Source: Bacillota bacterium (GTDB lineage Bacteria; Bacillota; Bacilli; Bacillales_A; Planococcaceae). Taken from it: 30,910 bases of DNA. Each line of letters opens with the position of its first letter. Position 1 is the stretch's first letter. Under the pieces are notes generated by a model, which made no database searches, had not been told where the DNA came from, and saw only the letters and a program-made list of their open reading frames with translations. Location: NCBI GenBank assembly GCA_023405135.1, contig JAEXYZ010000079.1, positions 1 through 30,910 of the forward strand. Direction: 5' to 3'. This document shows, piece by piece, positions 15,018 to 23,772 of this stretch. Both the position numbers and the translations under genes were made by a program.

Positions 15018-15131
15018 ATGCCTTTTAACGTGTTCAATAAGACGGAAATTCCTTGAATTCTTGAATTCATTAAAGGACTTGATTAATAACAATGCTTTTA
15101 CGATGAAGATATAACTTTAAAGGAGGAGTAT

Positions 15132-16238
15132 ATGTTGGGTACTGAGTTAAAACGAACACCTTTATTTGATGAATATGCCAAATATGGAGGCAAGACGATT
15201 GATTTTGGTGGTTGGGAATTGCCTGTTCAATTTTCTTCTATTAAAGAGGAACATGATGCAGTACGTCATCGTGCCGGGCTTTTTGATGTATCGCACATGG
15301 GTGAAGTTTTTGTAAAAGGCAATGATGCATTAAGTTATTTACAAAAGCTTTTAACAAATGATATTTCAAAAATTGCTATTGGTGGTGCACAATATAACGC
15401 AATGTGCTATGAAAATGGCGGAGTTGTAGATGATCTACTAGTTTACCACCTTGAAGAAAATCATTACTTATTATGTGTCAATGCAGCAAATATTGAAAAA
15501 GACTTTGACTGGATGAAAAGCCATATAGAAGGCGATGTAACTGTAACAAATAAATCAAATGAGTACGCTCAAATTGCTTTACAAGGTCCGCTTTCTGAAG
15601 AAGTCCTTCAAAAAATAACAGATATCAATTTATCAGAAATGAAATATTTTACATTCCAACAAAATGTGTCTGTAGCGGGTCAAACTGTATTAGTATCCCG
15701 TACAGGTTATACAGGTGAGGACGGTTTTGAAATTTACGGTGAACCTTCAGCAATCATTGCAATCTGGACAAAAATTTTAGAAGTTGGAAAAGATAACGGA
15801 GTTGTTCCAGCTGGATTAGGTGCTCGTGACACTTTAAGATTTGAAGCTTGTCTTCCACTTTACGGTCAAGAATTGTCAAAAGATATTTCACCACTAGAAG
15901 CTGGAATTGGCTTTGCTGTGAAATTACAAAAAGACAGCGATTTTATCGGGAAGAAAGCGTTAATTTTTCAAAAAGAGAGTGGCTTGCCTCGAAAATTAGT
16001 TGGTGTTGAAATGATTGATAAAGGGATTCCACGACATGGCTATAAAGTATTTAAAGATGGTGTTGAAATCGGTGAGATTACAACTGGAACCCAATCACCA
16101 TTAACGAAACGTAACATCGGTTTAGCTTTAATTGACTCAAAATTCGCGGAATTAGGAATTGACGTAGAAATCGAAATTCGTAATAAAAAATTAAAAGCTG
16201 TAACAGTAGCAACACCTTTTTATAAACGTTCAAAATAA
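15132..16238 (+). CDS. gcvT: Glycine cleavage system T protein (aminomethyltransferase)
   Basis: This 368-residue enzyme transfers the methylene group from the aminomethyl-lipoyl H protein to tetrahydrofolate, releasing ammonia. Seen: TPLFDEYAKYGGK and FGGWELPVQF near the N-terminus, AGLFDVSHMGEV (about residues 48-59), the folate-site region SRTGYTGEDGFE, ARDTLRFEACLPLYG, and a C-terminal barrel with TTGTQSPLTKRNIGLA. AAAGGAGGAG precedes the ATG. First gene of gcvT-gcvPA-gcvPB, under the glycine riboswitch. Confidence 0.97.
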   Translation: MLGTELKRTPLFDEYAKYGGKTIDFGGWELPVQFSSIKEEHDAVRHRAGLFDVSHMGEVFVKGNDALSYLQKLLTNDISKIAIGGAQYNAMCYENGGVVDDLLVYHLEENHYLLCVNAANIEKDFDWMKSHIEGDVTVTNKSNEYAQIALQGPLSEEVLQKITDINLSEMKYFTFQQNVSVAGQTVLVSRTGYTGEDGFEIYGEPSAIIAIWTKILEVGKDNGVVPAGLGARDTLRFEACLPLYGQELSKDISPLEAGIGFAVKLQKDSDFIGKKALIFQKESGLPRKLVGVEMIDKGIPRHGYKVFKDGVEIGEITTGTQSPLTKRNIGLALIDSKFAELGIDVEIEIRNKKLKAVTVATPFYKRSK

Positions 16239-16263
16239 ATCGGGAAAGAGGGTACCTAAGAAA

Positions 16264-17610
16264 ATGAAACATCGTTATCTTCCAATGACGGAACAGGACA
16301 AAAATGAAATGCTTGCAACGATTGGTATTGAAAGTGTTGATGAGCTATTTTCAGATATTCCTGAAAGTGTAAGATTTAATGGCTTATACAATATTAAAGA
16401 AGCAAAATCTGAAGCGAGCTTATTAAAAGAATTAAAACAGCTTGCTGCAAAAAATGAAGATACAGAAGCAAATGTATCCTTTTTAGGAGCAGGTGTTTAC
16501 AATCACTATAAACCTGTGATTGTTGATCACGTCATTTCTCGTTCAGAGTTTTATACTGCCTATACACCATACCAACCTGAAATTTCTCAAGGAGAGTTGC
16601 AAGCAATTTTCGAATTTCAAACAATGATTGCTGAGCTAACAGGAATGGATTTAGCGAACTCTTCCATGTATGATGGCGGTACTTCTTTAGCAGAGGCGGG
16701 AATGCTGGCTGCAGGACATACTCGTCGAAAAAAAATCTTTGTTTCTGAAGCTGTTCATCCTGAATATAGAGACGTTGTTGCAACATACGCTTACGGTCAG
16801 TCGATTGAGATTGTAACAATTCCAATGAAAGATGGAGTTACGGATCTTGAAGCATTAAAAGCTTTAGTTGATGACCAAACGGCAGCTGTAATGGTGCAAT
16901 ATCCGAACTTCTTCGGTCAAATTGAGGATTTAAAAACGATTGGCGAAATTACACATGAAGCAAAGGGGCTTTTTATCGTTTCTGCTAACCCGCTATCGCT
17001 AGGTATTTTAACTCCTCCAGGTAAATTAGGTGCTGATATTACAGTTGGAGACGCACAAGTCTTTGGAATTCCTGAAAGCTTTGGTGGACCATATTGTGGC
17101 TATTTCGCTACAACTACGAAATTAATGCGTAAAGTTCCTGGACGTTTAGTTGGGGAAACAGTTGACCAAGAAGGACGTCGTGGTTATGTACTAACTTTAC
17201 AAGCCCGTGAACAACATATTCGTCGTGAAAAGGCTACTTCAAATATTTGTTCAAACCAAGCATTATTAGCTCTTGCTGCATCAGTTGCTATGACTGCTTT
17301 AGGGAAGCAAGGTATTCAAGAAATGGCGAAGCAAAATATTGTCAAAACCCGCTATGCAAAAAATGCTTTTGAAGCAGCTGGTTTTGTCGTTCCTTTCCAA
17401 GGGGCACACTTTAACGAAATCGTAGTTAAAACGAATAAATCAGTTACTGAAATTAATAAAAAGTTGCTAGAGAAGGGAATTATTGGTGGTCTTGATTTAG
17501 GACGTCTATATCCTGAGCTTGAAAACCATGCATTAATTGCTATTACAGAATTACGCACGAAAGAAGAAATCGATACATTCGTTGCAGAAATGGGGGCTTA
17601 CAATGCTTAA
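16264..17610 (+). CDS. gcvPA: Glycine dehydrogenase (decarboxylating) subunit 1
   Basis: A 448-residue alpha subunit of the split P protein, which with GcvPB decarboxylates glycine and loads the aminomethyl group onto lipoylated GcvH. Typical text includes FLGAGVYNHYKPVIVDHVI, YTPYQPEISQGELQ, SMYDGGTSLAEA and GETVDQEGRRGYVLTLQARE. The pyridoxal lysine is in the partner subunit. GAAAGAGGG precedes the start. It overlaps gcvPB by eight bases, favouring equal synthesis of the two subunits. Confidence 0.96.
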   Translation: MKHRYLPMTEQDKNEMLATIGIESVDELFSDIPESVRFNGLYNIKEAKSEASLLKELKQLAAKNEDTEANVSFLGAGVYNHYKPVIVDHVISRSEFYTAYTPYQPEISQGELQAIFEFQTMIAELTGMDLANSSMYDGGTSLAEAGMLAAGHTRRKKIFVSEAVHPEYRDVVATYAYGQSIEIVTIPMKDGVTDLEALKALVDDQTAAVMVQYPNFFGQIEDLKTIGEITHEAKGLFIVSANPLSLGILTPPGKLGADITVGDAQVFGIPESFGGPYCGYFATTTKLMRKVPGRLVGETVDQEGRRGYVLTLQAREQHIRREKATSNICSNQALLALAASVAMTALGKQGIQEMAKQNIVKTRYAKNAFEAAGFVVPFQGAHFNEIVVKTNKSVTEINKKLLEKGIIGGLDLGRLYPELENHALIAITELRTKEEIDTFVAEMGAYNA

Positions 17611-19078
17611 CGAAAACCAATCACTCATTTTTGAATTATCAAAAGAAGGCCGTGTTGGATATAGTTTACCGGATTTAGATGTGCCCGATTTTGATTTATC
17701 TGAGCTCTTGCCTGAAGACTATATTCGACAAGAAGCTGCGCAACTTCCAGAGGTTGCAGAGCTTGATATTATGCGTCATTACACTGCTTTATCTCGTCGT
17801 AACCACGGCGTTGATTCAGGATTTTATCCACTTGGCTCTTGTACAATGAAATATAATCCAAAAATAAATGAGGCGGCTGCTCGTATTTCAGGATTTGCAA
17901 ACATTCACCCATTACAAGAGGAATCCACTGTTCAAGGTGCCATGGAGTTACTTTATGATTTACAAACTTCATTAGTTGAAATTACAGGGATGGATGAGGT
18001 GACATTGCAACCAGCTGCCGGAGCACACGGCGAATGGACTGCATTAATGATGATTCGTGCCTTCCATGAAGCGAATGGTGAAGGTCATCGTAATAAAGTA
18101 ATTGTTCCTGACTCTGCCCACGGTACAAACCCAGCATCCGCTACTGTCGCTGGATTTGAAACGATTACAGTTAAATCAGATGAAGATGGTTTAGTTGATT
18201 TAGAGGATTTACGTCGAGTAGTCGGTGAAGATACTGCTGCATTAATGTTAACGAATCCAAATACATTAGGTTTATTTGAAGAAAATATTTTAGAAATGGC
18301 TGAGATTATTCATAGTGTAGGCGGTAAAGTTTATTACGATGGGGCAAATTTAAATGCAGTAATGTCTAAAGCACGACCTGGTGATATGGGCTTTGACTGT
18401 GTACATTTAAATTTACACAAAACCTTTACTGGTCCTCACGGTGGCGGTGGGCCTGGTTCTGGTCCAGTAGGAGTTAAGGCAGATTTAATTCCATTTTTAC
18501 CAAAGCCAGTATTAGTGAAAAAAGAAGACGGTACATTCCACTTCGATTATAATCGCCCACAATCAATTGGACGTGTAAAACCGTATTACGGCAACTTTGG
18601 AATCAATGTCCGTGCATACACATATATTCGTTCGATGGGGCCAGATGGTTTAAAAGCTGTCACAGAATATGCTGTATTAAATGCGAATTATATGATGCGT
18701 CGTTTAGAACCATATTTCGATCTTCCATATAATCGTCATTGTAAACATGAATTTGTCTTATCTGGTCGTCGTCAAAAGAAATTAGGTGTTCGTACATTAG
18801 ATATTGCAAAACGACTGTTAGACTTTGGTTATCATCCACCAACAATTTACTTCCCATTAAATGTTGAAGAGGGTATGATGATTGAGCCGACAGAAACGGA
18901 ATCGAAAGAAACGCTAGACGCTTTCTGTGACGCTATGATACAAATTGCAAAAGAAGCGGAAGAAAACCCATCAATCGTTCAAGACGCGCCTCATACGACT
19001 GTTGTAAGCCGTCTTGATGAAACACGTGCAGCACGTACGCCAGTATTACGCTTTAAAAAAGAAGAATCATTAGTATAA
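17603..19078 (+). CDS. gcvPB: Glycine dehydrogenase (decarboxylating) subunit 2
   Basis: The 491-residue catalytic beta subunit of the P protein. Pyridoxal phosphate lysine Lys273 is in NLHKTFTGPHGGGGPGSGP; the substrate-loop HGEWTALMMIRAFHE and PDSAHGTNPASA are also present. A frame open upstream to 17537 is inside gcvPA and is not used; ATG 17603 follows TGGGGGC at normal distance and overlaps the gcvPA stop. A strong terminator follows. No gcvH is present in the window, as in B. subtilis where it is elsewhere. Confidence 0.96.
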   Translation: MLNENQSLIFELSKEGRVGYSLPDLDVPDFDLSELLPEDYIRQEAAQLPEVAELDIMRHYTALSRRNHGVDSGFYPLGSCTMKYNPKINEAAARISGFANIHPLQEESTVQGAMELLYDLQTSLVEITGMDEVTLQPAAGAHGEWTALMMIRAFHEANGEGHRNKVIVPDSAHGTNPASATVAGFETITVKSDEDGLVDLEDLRRVVGEDTAALMLTNPNTLGLFEENILEMAEIIHSVGGKVYYDGANLNAVMSKARPGDMGFDCVHLNLHKTFTGPHGGGGPGSGPVGVKADLIPFLPKPVLVKKEDGTFHFDYNRPQSIGRVKPYYGNFGINVRAYTYIRSMGPDGLKAVTEYAVLNANYMMRRLEPYFDLPYNRHCKHEFVLSGRRQKKLGVRTLDIAKRLLDFGYHPPTIYFPLNVEEGMMIEPTETESKETLDAFCDAMIQIAKEAEENPSIVQDAPHTTVVSRLDETRAARTPVLRFKKEESLV

Positions 19079-19080
19079 AA

Positions 19081-19118
19081 GAAAAGAATCCATGGGGAGC
19101 CATGGATTCTTTTCTGCT
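19081..19118 (+). terminator. Terminator of the gcv operon
   Basis: A perfect 15-base stem GAAAAGAATCCATGG (19081-19095) / CCATGGATTCTTTTC (19100-19114) with a GGAG loop region begins two bases after the gcvPB stop. Confidence 0.85.
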
Positions 19119-19211
19119 TTAATAGGTTATATGTATTTTTTATTCAAAATAATGGAGTTTTACAATTGATATTAAAAATACATAGTAAGAAAATACGGTT
19201 TTTTTCGTGAG

Positions 19212-19234
19212 TTTTTACTATAATATAGTAAAAA
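19212..19234. promoter_or_regulatory. Perfect AT-rich palindrome with internal -10 element
   Basis: Arms TTTTTACTATA (19212-19222) and TATAGTAAAAA (19224-19234) flank a single A, with TATAAT at 19219-19224. This could be an operator overlapping a promoter. No good -35 lies 17 bases upstream, so promoter activity is uncertain. Confidence 0.4.
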
Positions 19235-19254
19235 TAGACAAGGTGAAACTATAA

Positions 19255-19304
19255 AAAAAGTCCCTTAAGATTTTCAAAATAGAAAAGTACTTAAGGAACT
19301 TTTT
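19255..19304. terminator. Hairpin between gcvPB and yqhL, possible bidirectional terminator
   Basis: AAAAAGTCCCTTAAG (19255-19269) pairs with CTTAAGGAACTTTTT (19290-19304) with one mismatch and a 20-base loop. A and T runs on the two sides would allow termination both ways, for yqhL and for any transcript from the palindrome at 19212. Confidence 0.5.
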
Positions 19305-19414
19305 ATAATTATTAGGAAAAATGTATTAATTTTTTTAAAAATCGATGTAATATTACTTTTCTCACTCAATTCGTTCTATTAACAGAGACTAGAGTTTGAA
19401 TTTATTTCATCGTC

Positions 19415-19798
19415 TTAAGCTTTTGTCTTTACTTTACCAGTCCAAGTTTTGAATCCACCTTGTAATTGATAAAGCTGATTGTAGCCTTTTTTCTTTAAGA
19501 AAAGCGCAGCACGTGCACTACGTCCTGAATTTTGACAGTATAAATAAACTGGTAAATCAGGTCGAATTTCTTTATAGCGTTGACGGAGTTGAGTTGAAGG
19601 AATATTACGAGCTCCTAAAATATGACCCGCTTCAAATTCTTTCATCTCACGAACATCAATTAGTTGGGCTTTTCGGTACCCTTGAATAAATTGATCTTGA
19701 GTTAAGTTTGATACTGCTTTTTTTAGTCTCAGTGTATTTACTAGAATGTAAACGATAATAACTCCTAGTATAATAGCAATTGAATAAAGTACAGGCAT
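19415..19798 (-). CDS. yqhL: Membrane-anchored rhodanese-like protein YqhL
   Basis: A 127-residue protein with one N-terminal membrane helix (residues 4-22) and a single rhodanese domain (about 36-120). Active-site Cys88 lies in YLYCQNSGRSARAA, and the domain signatures IDVREMKEFEAGHI and LQGGFKTW are clear. Such proteins carry persulfide sulfur; the acceptor here is unknown. Length and position next to lipM match YqhL of B. subtilis. GAAAGGAG precedes the start. Divergent from lipM. Confidence 0.9.
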   Translation of the reverse strand: MPVLYSIAIILGVIIVYILVNTLRLKKAVSNLTQDQFIQGYRKAQLIDVREMKEFEAGHILGARNIPSTQLRQRYKEIRPDLPVYLYCQNSGRSARAALFLKKKGYNQLYQLQGGFKTWTGKVKTKA

Positions 19799-19902
19799 TG
19801 CAATTTTCTCCTTTCATTCTACGTATTCTATTATAAAAGAGAAAGTAGCGATAGTCCAATCAGTTTGATAAAATGATATTCAGTGTGAGGAGATGAGAGA
19901 GT

Positions 19903-20736
19903 ATGAAGTCAAAATGGTATTTTATTAATTCTGGACCGTGTAGTCCTTCTTATAATATGGCGTTAGACGAAGCTTTGCTTGAGTTACATAGTGTAGGTGA
20001 AATTCCACCGGTTATTCGCTTTTATGAATGGAATCCAGCAACATTATCGATTGGTTATTTCCAAAGTGCAGAAAAGGATGTAAATTTACAGGCAATAAAG
20101 GAACAAAACCTAGGATTTGTGCGCAGACCAACTGGTGGACGAGCAGTTCTTCATGAAAGTGAATTAACCTATAGCGTTATTGTTTCTGAGCAATATCCAA
20201 ATATGCCTGTAACAGTAACAGAGGCTTACCGTGTATTAAGTGAAGGCTTATTAATAGGATTTCAAAATCTAGGTCTGAATGCTTACTTTAGCATTCCAGA
20301 TACAGAAGAAAAGCTTGCTGATTTAAAGAAACCAAAAAGCGCAGTTTGCTTTGATGCGCCTAGCTGGTATGAACTTGTTGTAGAAGGAAAAAAGGTAGCT
20401 GGCAGCGCCCAAACACGCCAAAAAGGTGTTATTTTACAGCATGGCGCAATATTACTTGATTTAGATGAAGAAAAGCTGTTGTCAGTATTTAATTTTTCTT
20501 CAGAAGAAGCAAAAGAGAGAATGCGTAAAAAATTGCCAGAAAAAGCTGTTGCGATTAATCAATTAACAGACCGCCATATTACGATTGAACAATGTGTAGA
20601 GAGCTTTAAAGCTGGTTTTGAAAAAGCGCTTGATATTGAGTTAGTACCATATGAATTAACAGAAAAACAACTACAACAAGTGAAAATGCTAGAAGATACA
20701 AAATATTTAAATGATGAATGGAATTTTAGAAAATAG
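19903..20736 (+). CDS. lipM: Octanoyltransferase LipM
   Basis: A 277-residue cytoplasmic enzyme that transfers octanoate from acyl carrier protein to the H protein of the glycine cleavage system, the first step of lipoate assembly in Bacilli. Seen: RRPTGGRAVLHESELTYS (about residues 74-91), catalytic Cys149 in SAVCFDAPSWYEL, and Lys164 in EGKKVAGSAQTR. Cys placement separates LipM from the LipB type. GAGGAGATGAGAG precedes the ATG. Its proximity to the gcv operon fits its role with GcvH. Confidence 0.93.
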   Translation: MKSKWYFINSGPCSPSYNMALDEALLELHSVGEIPPVIRFYEWNPATLSIGYFQSAEKDVNLQAIKEQNLGFVRRPTGGRAVLHESELTYSVIVSEQYPNMPVTVTEAYRVLSEGLLIGFQNLGLNAYFSIPDTEEKLADLKKPKSAVCFDAPSWYELVVEGKKVAGSAQTRQKGVILQHGAILLDLDEEKLLSVFNFSSEEAKERMRKKLPEKAVAINQLTDRHITIEQCVESFKAGFEKALDIELVPYELTEKQLQQVKMLEDTKYLNDEWNFRK

Positions 20737-20818
20737 TAATCAGAACATTCGTTTCTTTTGTTAGAAAAAATTTTTTAGCGGATGAAAGCTAGTAATCATG
20801 CTATTTGTCGTGAATTAA

Positions 20819-20849
20819 AAAAAATCAACCCTTGCATTGATAATTTTTA
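20819..20849 (+). terminator. Possible terminator of lipM
   Basis: AAAAATCAA pairs with TTGATAATTTTT around CCCTTGCA with a one-base bulge, ending in T residues. The stem is AT-rich and lies about 80 bases past the stop, so this is uncertain. Confidence 0.35.
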
Positions 20850-20883
20850 TGAGGTAATCTTTTCTAGTAAATAAAAAAGAAAC

Positions 20884-20958
20884 AACATCTAGTATTATTT
20901 ATCTTACTGATGACACAATATATTGTGTATGTTGGTGGCATAAATAGTACTAGATGTT
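20884..20958. repeat. Nineteen-base inverted repeat enclosing the NrdR box
   Basis: AACATCTAGTATTATTTAT (20884-20902) and ATAAATAGTACTAGATGTT (20940-20958) are inverted copies with one mismatch, separated by 37 bases that contain the NrdR palindrome. They could fold as a long stem in the nrdJ leader or serve as two further protein sites about 30 bases either side of the central one. No protein frame runs through it. Confidence 0.75.
20913..20928. promoter_or_regulatory. NrdR box upstream of nrdJ
   Basis: ACACAATATATTGTGT is a perfect 16-base palindrome and fits the NrdR consensus ACACwATATATwGTGT. NrdR represses ribonucleotide reductase genes when dATP is high. It lies 63 bases before the nrdJ start. 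A second full box at the usual distance of about 30 bases is not present, but the surrounding inverted repeat places half-similar sequence on both sides. Confidence 0.85.
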
Positions 20959-20991
20959 TAAAAGAATATTACTAGCAAGGGAGGCTGGCAG

Positions 20992-23565
20992 ATGGTAATG
21001 GCAAGTAGAACACAAACAACCATCCTCATAGAACAGCTTAATAAAGACATTGAAAAATTTCCTCAAGTACATCCAATAACACCGGATATGCATATAACGC
21101 ATAAAGGTGTTTCCAGATTGGTAATGATTGACCGATATTCATTCAAGGATACGGAAAAGAAAACATTAAAGCCTGGAGATTTTGTTGTACTAACAATTAA
21201 AGAGGATCCAAAATTCCCTGCACGTGGATTAGGATATATTCAATCAATTGATTTCGAATCAAAAAAAGCAGAAATTTTAATTGAAGAAGAATATCGTCAC
21301 GTATTAGAGAATTCAACGGAACAAGAAACAGGAATTATAGTACGTTCCTTAGACGTTATAGAAAAACCACTTGAAGTATTTTACGAGCAAATAGCTAAGC
21401 GTAATGCATCTGGTTTAGCAGCTGTTGAAGAAACAGAAGAAAATAAACAAAAATGGTTTAATAAATTTTATGAACAGCTTGTATCATTAAAGTTTGTTCC
21501 TGCAGGACGAGTACTGTACGGTGCAGGCTCCCAAACGGATGTAACATTCTTTAACTGTTATGTAATGCCATTTGTACCAGATAGCCGTGAAGGTATTAGT
21601 GATCATCGTAAACAAGTGATGGAAATTATGAGCCGTGGTGGCGGTGTAGGTACAAACGGCTCTACACTTCGTCCGAGAAATACATTGGCGCGCGGTGTTA
21701 ATGGTAAATCAAGTGGGTCTGTATCGTGGCTTGATGATATTGCGAAGTTAACACATCTTGTGGAGCAAGGCGGTAGTCGTCGTGGAGCACAAATGATTAT
21801 GCTAGCTGACTGGCATCCAGATATTGTGGAATTTATCATTTCAAAAATGCAAAATCCACGTATTCTTCGCTATTTAATTGAAAATACAACAGACGAGTCA
21901 ATCATTCGTTTAGCACAAGAAAAATTAAAATTCAAACCGTTAACAACTCAAGAAGAAGCAATGTATCAAGGTATAGTTAATTATAAAAACATTCCTGGAT
22001 TAGGTGGGTTTAACGAAGCAATTATTAAAGATGCAGAAGCGAAACTTCGTGATGGTGGTACTTATAGCGTGCATAATCCAGAATTTTTAACGGGTGCTAA
22101 CATTTCTGTAACATTGACTAAAGAATTTATGGCAGCTGTAGAAAATGATGAAGACTATGAATTACGTTTCCCAGATGTTGCAAACTACACGCCTGAAGAA
22201 ATGGCTATTTACAATGAAAAATGGCATGAAGTAGGGGACGTGCGTGAATGGGAAGCAATGGGTTATAGAGTTCGTACGTATCGCAAAATTAAAGCGAAAG
22301 AATTATGGAATTTAATTAATGTATGTGCAACCTATGCAGCTGAACCAGGTATTTTCTTTATTGACAATGCCAACGACATGACAAATGCCCGTGCATATGG
22401 ACAAAAAGTTGTTGCAACAAACCCTTGTGGAGAGCAGCCACTTGCACCGTTTTCAGTTTGTAACTTAGCTGCTGTCAATTTAGCTCAGTTTGCTGAAAAA
22501 GAATCAAAAACAGTAGACTTCGAAGCCCTTCGTGAAACAGTACGCATCGGTGTTCGTATGCAGGATAATGTTATTAATGCAACTCCGTATTTCTTAGAGC
22601 AAAACCGTAAACAAGCATTAGGTGAGCGTCGAGTTGGACTTGGTGTAATGGGACTTGCAGATTTACTGATCTATTGTGAAAAAGAATATGGATCTGAAGA
22701 AGGGAATATTCTAGTCGATAAAATCTTTGAGACAATTGCTGTAACAGCATATGAAGCATCAATTGAGCTTGGAACAGAACGAGGCAGCTTCCCATTCCTT
22801 CAAGGTGAAACAGAAGAGGAAACGAAACGTCTTCGTGAAGCGTTCATTAATACAGGCTACATGAAAAAAATGCCTGAACATGTTCGCCAAGGAGTACTTG
22901 AAAATGGTATCCGCAATTCACACCTTTTAACAGTTGCCCCTACTGGATCAACTGGAACAATGGTTGGAGTTGCAACAGGCCTTGAACCATATTTCTCATT
23001 CACATATTACCGTTCAGGTCGTCTAGGTAAATTTATTGAAGTGAAGGCAGAAATCGTACAAGAGTATTTAAATGCTCATCCTGAAGCTGATGAAAACAAT
23101 TTACCGCATTGGTTCATTTCATCAATGGAATTATCACCTGAGGCTCATGCTGATGTACAATGTGTCATCCAACGTTGGGTAGATTCATCGATTTCTAAAA
23201 CAGTAAACGCTCCTAAAGGCTATACTGTTGAACAAGTACAAAAAGTTTATGAACGCCTGTATAAAGGTGGAGCAAAAGGTGGAACGGTTTACGTTGATGG
23301 AAGCCGTGATTCACAAGTATTAACATTAAAAGCCGAATCCTCCCATGATGAGCAATTAGCATTTGATGAAGTATTAGAAGACAAAGTAAGTGAAAAACAA
23401 CCAGTTGTTTTAGTTGATACAATTGCACCACTTACGACAACAAATGTAACAATAGGCTCAGAAGTAGGAAATACTTGTCCGGTTTGTCGTCAAGGTACAG
23501 TTGAAGAATTAGGTGGCTGTAACACTTGTACAAGTTGTGGGGCACAATTAAAATGTGGTTTATAA
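20992..23565 (+). CDS. nrdJ: Adenosylcobalamin-dependent ribonucleotide reductase (class II)
   Basis: This 857-residue single-chain enzyme reduces ribonucleotides to deoxyribonucleotides using adenosylcobalamin to make a thiyl radical, without oxygen and without a second radical subunit. Cysteines: Cys189 (FFNCYVMPF) and Cys490 (FSVCNLAAVN) form the redox pair, Cys479 in NPCGEQPLAP carries the radical. The C-terminus has CPVC and CNTC...CGAQLKCGL, the zinc-ribbon-like and thioredoxin-reactive tail. No ATP-cone is visible at the N-terminus. AAGGGAGG is seven bases before the ATG. It replaces the mntR-yqhO-yqhP interval of B. subtilis. Confidence 0.95.
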   Translation: MVMASRTQTTILIEQLNKDIEKFPQVHPITPDMHITHKGVSRLVMIDRYSFKDTEKKTLKPGDFVVLTIKEDPKFPARGLGYIQSIDFESKKAEILIEEEYRHVLENSTEQETGIIVRSLDVIEKPLEVFYEQIAKRNASGLAAVEETEENKQKWFNKFYEQLVSLKFVPAGRVLYGAGSQTDVTFFNCYVMPFVPDSREGISDHRKQVMEIMSRGGGVGTNGSTLRPRNTLARGVNGKSSGSVSWLDDIAKLTHLVEQGGSRRGAQMIMLADWHPDIVEFIISKMQNPRILRYLIENTTDESIIRLAQEKLKFKPLTTQEEAMYQGIVNYKNIPGLGGFNEAIIKDAEAKLRDGGTYSVHNPEFLTGANISVTLTKEFMAAVENDEDYELRFPDVANYTPEEMAIYNEKWHEVGDVREWEAMGYRVRTYRKIKAKELWNLINVCATYAAEPGIFFIDNANDMTNARAYGQKVVATNPCGEQPLAPFSVCNLAAVNLAQFAEKESKTVDFEALRETVRIGVRMQDNVINATPYFLEQNRKQALGERRVGLGVMGLADLLIYCEKEYGSEEGNILVDKIFETIAVTAYEASIELGTERGSFPFLQGETEEETKRLREAFINTGYMKKMPEHVRQGVLENGIRNSHLLTVAPTGSTGTMVGVATGLEPYFSFTYYRSGRLGKFIEVKAEIVQEYLNAHPEADENNLPHWFISSMELSPEAHADVQCVIQRWVDSSISKTVNAPKGYTVEQVQKVYERLYKGGAKGGTVYVDGSRDSQVLTLKAESSHDEQLAFDEVLEDKVSEKQPVVLVDTIAPLTTTNVTIGSEVGNTCPVCRQGTVEELGGCNTCTSCGAQLKCGL

Positions 23566-23577
23566 TAGAATAAATAG

Positions 23578-23612
23578 AAAACGGCAATCTGCATAATCGA
23601 TTGCCGTTTTTT
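23578..23612 (+). terminator. Terminator of nrdJ
   Basis: AAAACGGCAATC (23578-23589) pairs with GATTGCCGTTTT (23599-23610) across a nine-base loop and continues into T residues, 12 bases after the stop. Confidence 0.85.
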
Positions 23613-23659
23613 ACTGGAATTATTTAATTTTAATTATCATTTCAACAAGTAAATTCTAT

Positions 23660-23760
23660 GTTTTACGAAAGCTACCCAGCCCTTAAAGTACATCTTCTTT
23701 CCAACTGTGCGAATTTTTCTACATCAAAAGTGAAGAATCGATGAGAGGAACATGGCGCTT
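23660..23760. repeat. Possible dispersed intergenic element
   Basis: This block is richer in GC than its flanks. On the minus strand it encodes the short fragment FDVEKFAQLERRCTLRAG followed by a stop, without a start or ribosome site. The wording resembles a repeated intergenic motif seen in related genomes, from memory. CAAAAGTG (about 23723) and CACTTTTG (about 23761) at its ends are inverted. No gene is supported. Confidence 0.3.
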
Positions 23761-23772
23761 GCACTTTTGTTT

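Larger units (their letters stand above)
19121..19414. other. AT-rich intergenic region between convergent gcvPB and yqhL
   Basis: No protein gene is visible. It contains a perfect 23-base palindrome (19212-19234) with an internal TATAAT and, 20 bases later, a hairpin (19255-19304). The two together might be a small transcription unit; otherwise the stretch shows nothing. Confidence 0.4.

Noticed and set aside
14690..15070. 126-residue open frame on the minus strand
   Set aside because: It is antisense to the glycine riboswitch and its terminator, has no ribosome site and no family resemblance.
17537..17602. N-terminal extension of gcvPB
   Set aside because: These codons lie within gcvPA; the ATG at 17603 has a ribosome site and matches the family start.
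20737..20991. Cobalamin riboswitch in front of the B12-dependent nrdJ
   Set aside because: I see no B12-box-like conserved core (GCCACTG) and the structure is a simple inverted repeat around an NrdR palindrome.
23700..23772. Terminator for the TauE/SafE gene
   Set aside because: CAAAAGTG and CACTTTTG are inverted but about 40 bases apart, and the minus strand has no T run directly after the second arm.
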